A DNA stretch of 64,000 nt from NCBI GenBank assembly GCA_029582165.1, contig CM055882.1, positions 19,609,867 through 19,673,866 on the forward strand, written 5' to 3'. Below are positions 11,806 to 22,120 of this stretch, in pieces. The notes beneath the pieces were generated by a model. The model was not told the origin of the DNA. It made no database searches and saw only the letters and a list, made by a program, of their open reading frames with translations. Every line of letters starts with the position of its first letter. Positions within the stretch are counted from its first letter, which is position 1. Made by a program: the position numbers and the translations under genes. This DNA is from Portulaca oleracea. Its lineage: Eukaryota; Streptophyta; Magnoliopsida; Caryophyllales; Portulacaceae.

Positions 11806-11895
11806 CGTTGTAGGAATTGTATAGTATACAATTTGGCACCAAAATACTTGTACGTATTGTAGGAATTGTAATCGTATACAATTTGGCACCAAAAA
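11806..11895. repeat. short tandem duplication
   Basis: A unit containing TTGTAGGAATTGTA...TATACAATTTGGCACCAAAA occurs twice, at ~11,806 and ~11,858. Each carries an inverted core (GTATACAATT). Function unknown. Confidence 0.6.
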
Positions 11896-12006
11896 AAGAA
11901 AAGAAAAAGAAGACTTGTATGTGTTGGTTTCGGTCTAAAATACTCAATGTAATATTTCCCACCAAAATCTCCCTCCAATTTTATTTCATTCCCTCCAAAA
12001 TATTAT

Positions 12007-12040
12007 CTATATATACACTAGTTATCAGATTTAGGGTTTT
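12007..12040 (+). promoter_or_regulatory. orphan TATA box plus AGGGTTT element
   Basis: CTATATATACAC at 12,007-12,018, followed 12 bases later by TTAGGGTTTT and then a CT-rich stretch with TCTTGTGCGGCCGCCAC. This spacing looks like a plant promoter and 5' leader. The next coding sequence on this strand is the dead Harbinger transposase at 12,691, so it may be that element's promoter. Weak evidence. Confidence 0.3.
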
Positions 12041-13008
12041 CTCATCCAAATCTCTTGTGCGGCCGCCACTTTCTTCAAATTAAAGTCTTCCAATTTTCAA
12101 GTTAATCCTCAAGATAATTAAGTTGTTGCTCATAGTATATTATTTTGGATGTTTGAATTGGCAGTCAAGAATATATAGTCTAATTATGATTATAGTTATA
12201 TTGAATTTCATGTATAATATTATAATTATCTTTGAAGGATTTACGTACTGACTATAGTTATATTTTTATTTTGAATTTCACGCTTATTTTTTACCGTACT
12301 AATTTTTTATTGTATAATACGTATTATTGATTGTAAAGGTTTACTGAGTATATTTATATTGAATTTATTTTAACGTATTGAATTTCATACTTACTATTTA
12401 TGTGTACCCACATGCTTGCATTAGTTGAAGTTGATAACATAAAATCAATTACTATTTATGGTTGGCCTCATAAATACGTAACTCAAAAGGTAATGAATTT
12501 GAAAAAATTATGTAATCTATGGATTTCTAAAAAATTAACAGATGTTGGGTATCTAAAAAAAAGTAACACATGCTAGTTTGTTGAACCTCATGTGAAAGGA
12601 TATGGTACAATTAAAATGAATTTTATGTTACCAACTTTGAATAGTTAGTTAATAACAAATGCCATTTTTTTTCAACACTTATATAAATCGATGGATGACG
12701 AGAATAGAAGAAAAAGTTTGTTAAAAGTGCAAGCGCTACTTTCCATGGTTGTAGCACAAATGGTTAGTTTAGTAGCCCATTGGTAGGTTTTAAGACGACA
12801 ACTGAATTCCAAAGTCCACGTGCCTCAAGAAATTAGAGAAGATAGAGACCGAACATGAACTTCAAATATGAGGGATATCCTTCTTAATTTTAGATGTCGT
12901 GAACTACTACGAATGGTAGAACCTGCTTTTACGGAATTTTGTTGGATATTAGTTAGAGACGGTGGTTTGCAACTAACTAGACGAGTTACTGTAGAGAGGT
13001 CTTAGATC

Positions 13009-13026
13009 GTACTCCCGCGGGAGTAC
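13009..13026. repeat. perfect 18-bp palindrome
   Basis: GTACTCCCGCGGGAGTAC reads the same on both strands and is flanked by AGATC on the left and AGATC on the right. It sits nine bases inside the insert. Confidence 0.95.
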
Positions 13027-13479
13027 AGATCTTGCTTTTAGTCCCGTGTTTAGCCCACAAAAAAAAAGCAGCGCAACCCAATAACAGTAGAAAATGGAGT
13101 TCATGTGAAACGTTTACTTCTTTTAAATTGAGAAAATTGTTGCAGTGCATGTTTGCATGGCCCAATGACTTTATTATGCATGGGTTGAAATAGTCACCAA
13201 AATTTATTGGCTTTTTTTCTTCTGTTATTTATTCCAAACATTTACCTGTTTTTGTATTGTGTATTCCTATAGTTTATCATTCTATTTTTATATCTTTTAT
13301 TTTTCTTACATTATTATTGTTTTTGGTTAAATTTTGAGTTTTTCTTTCTACTTATAGTTTAGATCTTTTTACTTTTCACAATTTATTTTTAATTTTAACA
13401 TCATTTTATACTTTATTTTTCTAGCTTACTCTTTTATCTTATTATCAATTTATAATTTTATCCTACATAAAATTAGTGT

Positions 13480-14290
13480 GCAAAAAGTTTTGTGTTAATT
13501 TGCAAAGGAGTCTATGTTAATGTACGATTGACTACATAATAATGTGTGAAAAGCAAAACCATAGTCTAAATTTCATTTTGATAGTATTATTGTAGTGGGC
13601 TTATTATTTTACGTTGTCAATTTAGTGTGCTTATGGAATTATTTTAATGCACGAATAGTAATTTTAGTGTGTTTATTTTGTCAATTTAGTATGGTACGGT
13701 TATGTTATTACATAGTGTGCTTATAGTATTATTTTAGCGTATTTGATGTGCATATCTTGTCAATTTAATGTGCTTATAGTATTATTTCAGTGTACTTACA
13801 GTTTGGTGTGCAAAATGTATTATTTTAGTGCGCTTATGATACATTTTAGTGTGTTTATAGTATAATTTTAGTATGCTTATGTTGCCAATTTTAGTGTGCA
13901 AATGTGTGTATATTAGTGTGCAAAGGTGTGTGTGTGTTGATGTACAAAGGTATATATGTTGGTGCGTGATAGTGTGCAAAGATGCATGTGCGTGTGTTAA
14001 TATGTAAATGTGTGTGTTTGTGTGTGTGTCTGTTAGTGTATAAAGGTGTACGTGTTAGTGTGCAAAGGAGTGTGTGTAGCGTGTAAATGTGTATGAGTAA
14101 GTGTACAAAGGTGAATGTGTTGGTAAATGTTAGTGTGCAAATATATGTGTTAATGTGCAAATGTGTATGTGTTAGTGTACAAAGGTGAATGTGTTGATAA
14201 ATGTTTTTTTTTTTTTGACAGAGTGTTGATAAATGTTAGTGTGCAAATGTATGTGTTAGTGTACAAAGATGTGTGTGTTGCAGAGTTTAT
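13480..14290. repeat. TTAGTGTGCAAA minisatellite
   Basis: Degenerate direct repeats built on TTAGTGTGCAAAGGTGTGTG and similar, with more than twenty recognisable copies of (T)TAGTGTGC or TTAGTGTGCA. Density is highest from 13,890 to 14,285. Unit length varies (~20-45). Strand asymmetry is strong: G/T on plus. The minus frames through it (His/Thr-rich) are artefacts of the repeat. Confidence 0.8.
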
Positions 14291-15115
14291 TTTCCTCATT
14301 ATTTTATTTTAAAATCAGTTTTGTTTTCTTTGTGTCCATTTTACACTTTATATGTTTTTATTTTTGTTCTTTCTCCTAATAATAATTATTTACATTTAAT
14401 TAGTGTGTAATAATATGTATATTTGCACACCGAAATTATATTTAGATACACTGATTATTATACTTATGCACTTACGTATATAATTCATTTGATAAAAAAT
14501 GTGCTTCAAAATATAAAAGGAAAAAATAATAGAATAAAATAAATAAAGCAAAATAAAAAAAGGAAAGAAAATATGATAACATTAATTGTCAAATAAATGA
14601 CACAAAAAAAGAAAAATCAACATAGATAAAGCATGCGTCACTTCCATAAAAAAAAAGTAAGCGTCAAATCGAAGCCCTGCAACTTCCGGTCCATTCACAT
14701 TTAATACATAAAAAATTGTCTGATGATGTCATGGTGACATGTAGTACCTAAAAATTTTCGTACGGTAGAAGAACAAGTTGCTAAATTCCTCTATATAGTA
14801 TGACAAAATATCAAGAATCATGCGACCAAAGCATTTTTCCAGCGATCTGGAGAAACTGTGAGTCGTCATTTCGATAATGTGTTAAAGGCTATCATACAAC
14901 TTGAAGCAAGATACATGATACAACCAAATGATGAACACATTCCACCGGAGATCCTTAATTCTAATTAACAATTTTAATTTAATTATATTATTGAAAACTT
15001 TCACCTATAATACTAACTAATATAACGAATGTCAAGACTGTGTAGGGGTTATTAACGGAACACATATACGAGTAAAATTTTCCCCCGTAGACACTCCTAG
15101 ATATCGTGGTAGAAA

Positions 15116-15290
15116 ATAGGGGTGTTCACGGGTCAGGTACCCGAACCGATTGAATAAGTTTTCTGGGTACCCGAAAATTCGGGGCAGCTAAACCCTCGAA
15201 CCGTAACCATAACCGAAACTTCTGGATAGCCGAAAATCGGGTACCCAAAAATCGGGTACCCGAAAGTTTCGGGGCAGATACCGGTTAACT
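15116..15290 (+). repeat. hAT-type MITE fragment
   Basis: Begins TAGGGGTGTTCACGGGTC, a form typical of hAT MITE ends. It continues with repeated GGGTACCCGAA and TCGGGTACCC palindromic words, and stops where transposase coding resumes. The right terminal repeat is missing, so it is truncated. Confidence 0.55.
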
Positions 15291-16482
15291 AAAAGAAATC
15301 CTAAGGAGTTGTACAATCTTCGACATGCCTCCCTACGCAATGAAATTGAAAGATGCTTTGGAATTTTAAAAATTAAAAGAGATTTCTAATATTAGAAAGT
15401 GGAGCTGAACCTAGATATAGTGTGGAGGTACAAAACCAAATAATAGTAGCATGTTGTATTATACATAATTATTTAATGGATGTGGATCTAGATGCAGATC
15501 TTATTGAGGAAGTAGACAATGAGCTTGCTAATGAAGACTATCAAGTAGTTAAGTATCATGGAGATATAGAATCTAATGAAGAAACATGAACAGACGAATA
15601 GATAAGAGATTGCATTGCAGTTGCAATGTGGAGGGATTACACAAATTTCTCTTGGATTATAAGCTACTAAGACTACATTAAAATTATTATTTATTTTGAT
15701 TTTTAATAACTTGTGTTGTTGGATATTATGATGGTGTTTTTCATTTTGTTATTTAAGCGCTCGTTAATATATATTTATTTTGTTGCATAATGATGTCTTT
15801 GTTTTATTTTAATACATGAAACACTAATATTTTTTAAACTGTGTGTTTTTTTAATAATATTTAGGATGAGGAAAAGAAAGACTACAACATGTGCACCTGA
15901 TTCAATTCCTGTGGTGAAGCTTGATAATACCCTGTCATGGTCAACTACCATGGTTGATGCCCTTATAGATGCTTTACTACATCAACAAGATATGGGAAAG
16001 ATGGTAAATAATACATTTACGACAAATGCTTATAATGTTATTGTCGAGGAAATGACAAAAATATTTCCTGACAAAACGTTTACCAAAGAAAAAAAATTAA
16101 AAATAGATGGAAGCACATTAAAAACGCATTTGGACCAATCTATGATATTTTTAAGAATGAGATGAGTGGATTTGGCTATAACTTTCACATATGTACTTGG
16201 GAAGCACGAGATGAAGTTTGGCATGAGCTCATTAAGGTATGCTTTAATTTGGCCAATAATGATTTTCTTTTTCATTAAGTTAATGGAGTGTTACTTATTA
16301 ATTACTTGTACATCTGTCTCATGTGTTGTTCAGGCCAATCCAGTTGCAGTTGAGCTACGAGGGAAGCCAATACGTAACTATGATAAATTAGCTATACATT
16401 ATGGTCAACAAAGAGCAACTGGGCAAGGAGCTGAAACAGCTGCTGAAATTAGAGAGAGATTTCGTAGTGGACAATGTGCACA

Positions 16483-17784
16483 TGTTCGGTCTCGTTTCGA
16501 GCCGAATTTATATCATTTTTAGGGTATTTTTACTTGTTCTAGACCCCAAATTTATATATTAGATATGATGATTTCGTGTTTTGTAGGAAAACAAAGAGTT
16601 AGAAGGAAATTGGGCTTAATTAAGGCTTTTTAGAGAATCTCGAGTGATTTCCCGAGCCGACCCGAGCTAACCCGAGGCGAGACCAACCCGGGAACCCTTT
16701 CTCAATTTTTGGTGCAAAATAGGGGCGTAGCACCCGCTACATCGTTTGAAGCGGGCGCCATGTAGAAAGGCGGGGCAGGAGTCGCAGTGAGGTTCTGACC
16801 GTTACGCATAATCGCCGCCTGACACGCTACCGCTAGAAAGAAGAACATTGCCTGCGGACAGAGCTGGATCGCGACCGCTACAGGTGGTGTCGCACTCGCG
16901 ACAGACGATGAGCAATTGACGGAGGACACGGGCAGAACATGGTCGCGCCCGCGACCCTAGATGTCGCGCCCACAATGGTCGAGAACTATGCGGAAATGTG
17001 CGCAGCGGCTGAGTTGTAATTTAGGGTTTTTTGGCTTGTTTTTCTTCCTTCTACAAATACCCCATGTAATTCAGCACTTTTATCAACATTAGGAAGTAGT
17101 TTAGGAGTAGGGTTAGAGTAGAATTAGGTTTAATTGCTTTCCTTTATCTTGCTTTAATTTCTCTTCAAGTCTTTAATTGTTCTCCAAGATTTCTCTAGTT
17201 TTCTTGCAAATTTGTATTCAATCTCTTTCAAGCAATTTCCATTGAAGCAATTTACAAAGCTTTCTCTCTCTCTCTCTCTCTCTCTTTGATGTCCATTGAT
17301 GCTTTGATTTTAAGCTTTCTAGAGCTAATCACAACCAATCCAACTTTTAGGGAGGAGGAGGGCTAAGGGTCACAAATTCTACTCTCAAGTGAGGATTTGA
17401 GAATTCTTAGTAATCCAATTCTCAATTTCTTGTTTGTTCGGGGGAAAATCCAATTGGAAGTTGAAGATTGAAGTGAAGATTTAGTGCTTTGGAGGTATAA
17501 TCTCTTGTTCCCAATTTCATTATTAGTTGTAGTGTTATTGCTTCCTTATTTCTTGTTCTTAATTGCTTTCTTAGTTGAAATTAGGTTTAATACATCCTTT
17601 CATGCTTTCTTGATTGTTATTATGAATCCATGTTTAGGTTAGTTTAATTGCTTTCTTAAATATTTACTGCTTTTCGCACTTGAAAACCCCAACACAAACC
17701 AATCTCCTTTATCAAGCCTAACACCCATCCTTGTGGACCGACAACCCTTACCTCATAAAAACACAAAAATACTAGAACCGAACA
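16483..17784 (+). repeat. 5' LTR of the gag-only element
   Basis: 1,302 bp, TGTTCGG...CCGAACA, so the ends form a 7-bp inverted repeat. It contains a palindrome-rich GC block (16,720-16,980), a TATA-like TACAAATA at 17,052-17,059 (the 3' LTR has the better TATAAATA) and a CT microsatellite at ~17,263-17,286. Confidence 0.92.
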
Positions 17785-17785
17785 A

Positions 17786-17803
17786 TGGCGTCGTTGCTGG
17801 GGA
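17786..17803 (+). other. primer-binding site, tRNA-Asp type
   Basis: TGGCGTCGTTGCTGGGGA begins two bases after the LTR end and is complementary to the tRNA-Asp 3' end apart from a few mismatches. Confidence 0.85.
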
Positions 17804-17948
17804 TGACATTATTTGGTAGATTAGGTTATTGGTTTGTGTGTAAATAGTTTATTGATTTCTTCATTGTTCTAGAAAAAAAATGGAGTGAAAAAAATTGAAT
17901 ATCGAAAAAAAATAAAAATAAAAAAATAAAAAAATAAAAAAAAGAGTT

Positions 17949-20305
17949 ATGGCTAGTCCCCGATTTCCCCAATTTGAGCATGAAATATTTTGGAGATATT
18001 TTGCTAGATTGCTTGATTATCGTGCTCAATGTGAATTGTATGATATCTTTTATGATACCTTTTATGATACATTGGATTAGGGATGGCAATAGGGAGGGGA
18101 ATCCCTGAACCCGTCGGGGCCCTGCCACGCTCTAGGGAAAAATCCCCGCCCCCATTGGGGATGAGGACGGGGACAGGGACAATTTCCAAAATCCGCTTGG
18201 GGACGGGTCGGGGATGGGGACAAAATTTTCCCCATCCCCGTCCCCATTTTCCCCGCCGGGGTGAATTCCCCGTCCCCATCCCCGAATTCCCATCCCCGAA
18301 AATGTTAAAATTACCAAATAACCTTTATTCAAATTTAATATACATTAATGGGAATGACAAAGTAGTAATTTTCCAATTTGTTCTCACTTGTTGATGTATT
18401 ATTGTTTAATTTTCATGTATTATTATTTGAGCAAGTTAAATACGTTGTATTTTGAACATGTTAAAAACAGGGTTCGATTAAAAACCGGATCCGATTATAA
18501 TTTAGTTAAATTTAGGATAGTTTTAAAACATCCCCGTTGGATCCCCATTGGAGATGGGGAATCCGCGGGAATGGGGATGGGGCAAAAATCATTCCCCGAA
18601 GCAGGGATGGGGACGGGGATGGGGACGGGGGTATACTCCCCCATCCCCGATCCGCCCCGTTGCCATCCCTACATTGGATATGTTGGGAATTATGAATGAG
18701 GATGTGAATTATGAGACCCGAAACCTCTTAGATTATTACGGGTTTTCTAGTTTAGGAGAAGAAAAAGCATGAGAGTTACTTGAGTGGTTGTCTAGGGATT
18801 CTTATGAATTTGAGCAACAAAATGTTACTCCTAGTGACCAACCTTCTTATTATGCACCAGCCTCTGGGACCGAAGCTGAACAATCATGTGATTATCTCAT
18901 GTATTTTGATGATCAATCTTATGGTAGGGATTATGTAGAGAACTCTTATGATCTTCCCCAATGTGATGTTGTTGAGTCTCATCCTTTGTGCTTATATTGT
19001 GATTCGTCGTGCCATAGTCCTGCTTCTTGTTTGAAAGCTGAAATGGATGATTTTCGAGCTAACATGTGTGCGAAGATGAATGATATGTTTGTGAAAATGA
19101 CTGAGTACACGCGTGCATTTTTACTTGAGACTAGTACTAGGGTAAAAGCTTCTTCTTCACATGTGGTTAATTCGATAGTTGAAGTAGATCATTCATCATC
19201 TTTGAGTCCTGAAATGCATGTTGACTCTTTTATGTATGAGGATGATGACTATTATAACAGACCCTGCCTCGAACTTAGCAATTCCTTAGCTCTAGCTGCA
19301 CCTAGTGAGCATGAGGAGCATGATGATTTTGTGTGTGATGATGTAGAACTTGATGAAAACATGTTAGATGATGAACCATTGTCCACACCATTGTCCATGC
19401 TTTCATGTGAAGAAAATGTTGAGTTTATTGAATGCCATGATACTTGTGATGTAACTGAACATGATCTTGTTGAGAGTGAAATTGCATCCTTTGTGATTGA
19501 ATGTGTGCTTGAAACAGAATTGTTCACTTTCATTAAGGATCATTGTATTAGTGAGGCATTAGTTACCCTTTGAAGTGAATCCATTGATGTGAATTCTTGT
19601 GATGATGAGCTTAATTCTATGGGGAATGATCCGAATTGTTTGAACTTGGTTTGTGACAATGATGCTTTTGATGATGATATGCTTTATGAGTTATTCACGA
19701 TGGTTTATGACCTGAAACCTTCAACTTTCAATTTTGATGTTGTTTTGAATGAAGCACCTTTGTCTTCTGATACTGATAGCTCTTCTGATGAGTATGATAT
19801 TAATGAAGATGAAGATGTGCCTATTTGTGATATTGGGAGTGTTATGATGTGGTCTAACCCTACTTTTTCCTTATCACCTATTGTTGATTATGATGATTAT
19901 TTGGATGAAAGTTGTGATTTGGAATCAGTGTTTGATGAAAATTGCATGGAGATTGAGTTTGAATCATTGTTTGCATCCAAGTCTTTGCATGAGCATGTTC
20001 AGGAATGTGTTGTATTGCCCCCTCCCGTTCAGTTGCATACCCAATCTTCATTTACAAGTCAATGGGCAGAATCATTTGTCATGTCTCAATTCACCGTGCC
20101 TAGGAAAGTCTTGTACATTCCTGTAGCCCGTCCTTTCTATGACTTTTCTAGGACATTTGATAAACTGTTAAGAGCACTTATGTTTGTTGATGTAATTTTG
20201 ATAGTGTGGTCTTACCTTCACCATTCTGAGATGCATTCACAGATGCATGACTTGTTACTCCGGGCGTTGAATGGTTCTGACTTGGTGCCCGATATCTTGA
20301 GGTGA
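17949..20305 (+). pseudogene. gag of the gag-only element
   Basis: Starts ATG 17,949 (MASPRFPQFEHEIFWRYF) and ends at a stop after DLVPDILR at 20,305. It is interrupted by the 594-bp MITE. Removing the MITE plus one copy of its duplication brings the first part into the same frame as the rest, and the flanking residues (ending DTLD, resuming MLGIMNEDVNYETRNLLDYY) align with the related gag at 4,320. There are two in-frame stops, at ~18,771 (TGA where the related gag has Trp) and ~19,571. It has a CCHC knuckle (CLYCDSSCHSPASC) and a very acidic central region. By homology it is a virus-like-particle protein. It is shorter than Athila gag and has no pol fused to it. Confidence 0.8.
18078..18671. 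mobile_element. 594-bp hAT-type MITE
   Basis: Terminal inverted repeats TAGGGATGGCAA (18,078-18,089) and TTGCCATCCCTA (18,660-18,671) are perfect over 12 bp. They are flanked by a perfect 8-bp duplication CATTGGAT (18,070-18,077 and 18,672-18,679). Subterminal regions are rich in GGGGATGGGGACGGGG on one strand. It has no transposase. Its insertion into gag is frame-verified. Confidence 0.95.
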
Positions 20306-22115
20306 GAAGGTGTGAGTCTTTTGATGAGAAGCCTTCCAGGTAATATCCTTCCTCACCTTTCTTGTACAATTAGTGAGATGGCTTTCTTTTCTTCTTTTTG
20401 TTTTCTTTTTGTGTGTTTCTTTTTCTTTCCTTTAGGAGTGCTTGCTTACCTTACTTCTGTTTCCATTGAGGACATGACAACCTCTTTTTGTGGGAGTGGG
20501 GGGGGGGGGGGTAGTATGCATTCCGGTTTTTGAGTCTAAGAAAAGGAAAAAAAAAGAGCGAGATTCATAATTGTAAATATTTTGGTTTTTCTTTAGTTCT
20601 TTAGTTAGTAGTATCTGGTATATATTTTTATTTTTCTTTTAATCTTGCATGCCAAGTTCTAAGCATTTAGATGAGTTTAAATTGTATGTCCTAATCTTAT
20701 GCTTGGTGCTTTTGGATCGCAGATCGAGTTGTGTTTAATTGAAGATTTCGAGGTAACCTCCTTCCGCCTCTCTTTGAGTGTATAGATCCTTGATCCATGC
20801 TTGATTTTTCCTTTTGGGTGGCGAACCCCTTGTGTGTGAATGTTGGGATTATCTTGTTGTTGGAGCCGTGTGGGCTCGAGTCGCCATCGCTTTTTATGTG
20901 ATAAGTGTTTTGTATATATGCTTTTCTTAGGTTCTCTACCTTGTGACACCCTCCTCACAATGGTGACATTGTGATGTTTTGAGTGGGGGTGACATTTTTC
21001 ATGTTCATGGGTAGACAACCTAGTATTTTGATTTTGTTTTTTTGTAGTTTTTGTTAAAATTTAAAAAATTTTGTGTGAAAAAGAAAAAAAAAGGGAAAAA
21101 GGTTGTGAAAAACCCCCAAAAGTGTTTCTTTTTCTTTTTTGAAGATGCTTTCGTTCACAATTGTGTAGGTAGTTGTCAAATTGGCTGATTTAACCATTTA
21201 GAAGTGGCCGATATGAATAATGATAAGCCTTAGGAAGGATTTCTGCCATGATTTATCTCTATTAGACCTTTACATGGAATGTGAAAGAAGAGTCCTCACC
21301 TCTTACACGCCCCGATTGTGAATTTCTTACCCAAAGTTAGATGGTCTTAGTTGTTCAATGCTCTTGCTCGTCTTAATAATGAATTAATTAATTACTATCG
21401 GTTCCACCGATGAGGGTTGGTATGGATGGACGGCGCCCATTCCCCTTAAGTACAATGTTTACGTATGGAGCAACCCGAATCAGGTAGGGTAACCCTTTGC
21501 GAAGGCCGGTTCTATTCCCGAAAAAATCGACGCCAACGCCTTACAATCTTACAAAACGGATTGAGAGTAAGGCTAAAGAAAGAAAAGAGTGAAGAAAAAG
21601 AAAAAGAAAGCAGAATAAAAAAAAGAGAGAAAGAAAAAGCAAAAGAAAAAGAAAACGAAAAAGTTGTGAAAGTGAAAAGAAAAAGAAAAAGAAAAAGAAA
21701 AGAAAAGTGAAGTTGAAAGAAAAACAAAGAGTGAAGTTAGGTTAGCTAATAACCCCGAGCTTGAGCTAGAAAATGACTTTGATTGTCTGGCTTAGGTTAG
21801 GAAGGATCGATTAGGGTCCACTTGCACTTGTGCACGTGGATTTTTGCTTATCATGAAGTGCCGGGGTTGAAAACCTCAAAGATTGGCAGTTTTCCAACCT
21901 TTGTGTCCTTGTTTGTTTATATTTGCTTCTTCCATTTGATTGATGAGGCGGGTTGGGGAACTAAGTGCATGATTAGGGATGGTAATATCTTCCTCTCTTT
22001 TGTTTTGTATTTGCTTTTCGTTTTTCACCTTTCCTTCTTTCCCTTTTTCTATTCTCTTGGCTTTTGTGGGTATAGCTTCTATAAACCCTCACGAGACCTT
22101 CCTCGTTCACTTGGG
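20306..22115 (+). other. non-coding 3' internal region of the gag-only element
   Basis: No coding region believed. It holds a 12-G run at ~20,500-20,512, GT-rich stretches, and a strongly purine-biased tract at 21,560-21,730 (GAAAAA units) that produces a false Lys/Glu frame. Confidence 0.6.
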
Positions 22116-22120
22116 CTGCC

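Larger units (their letters stand above)
13000..14765. mobile_element. insertion in the transposase, with palindrome and minisatellite
   Basis: Transposase coding stops at ~12,999 (...ACTGTAGAG) and resumes at ~14,765 (...ACGGTAGAA), which looks like a diverged 9-bp target duplication. The insert opens with AGGTCTTAGATC and a perfect 18-bp palindrome, and includes an AT-rich half and a TTAGTGTGCAAA minisatellite. Terminal inverted repeats are not clear. The element type is unresolved; a Mutator-like origin is suggested only by the 9-bp duplication. Confidence 0.55.
12691..15589 (+). pseudogene. PIF/Harbinger transposase, broken by two insertions
   Basis: Starts at ATG 12,691 (MDDENRRKSLLKVQALLS) and shows family blocks in order: RCRELLRM...FCWILVRDGGLQLTRRVTVE (to ~12,996), then after an insert EQVAKFL and FFQRSGETVSRHFDNVLKA (14,766-14,915), GVINGTHIRVKFSPVDTPRYRGRK (15,040-15,115, which includes the first catalytic Asp), LRHASLRNEIERCFGILK (15,310-15,375) and VQNQIIVACCIIHNYLMD (15,425-15,485), ending at stop 15,589. 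Two foreign segments interrupt it (13,000-14,765 and 15,116-15,290) and it has many stops. In autonomous Harbinger elements this DDE protein works with a Myb/SANT protein; a candidate follows at 15,866. Confidence 0.85.

Noticed and set aside
13009..13100. Helitron 3' end (palindrome followed by CTAA on minus)
   Set aside because: The base after CTAA is G instead of the expected host T, and no TC start is convincing at the other side.
13782..14160. His/Thr-rich minus frames
   Set aside because: Translation of the TTAGTGTGCAAA minisatellite.
21465..21710. Lys/Glu-rich peptide and its Phe-rich antisense
   Set aside because: Product of a GAAAAA-type purine tract.
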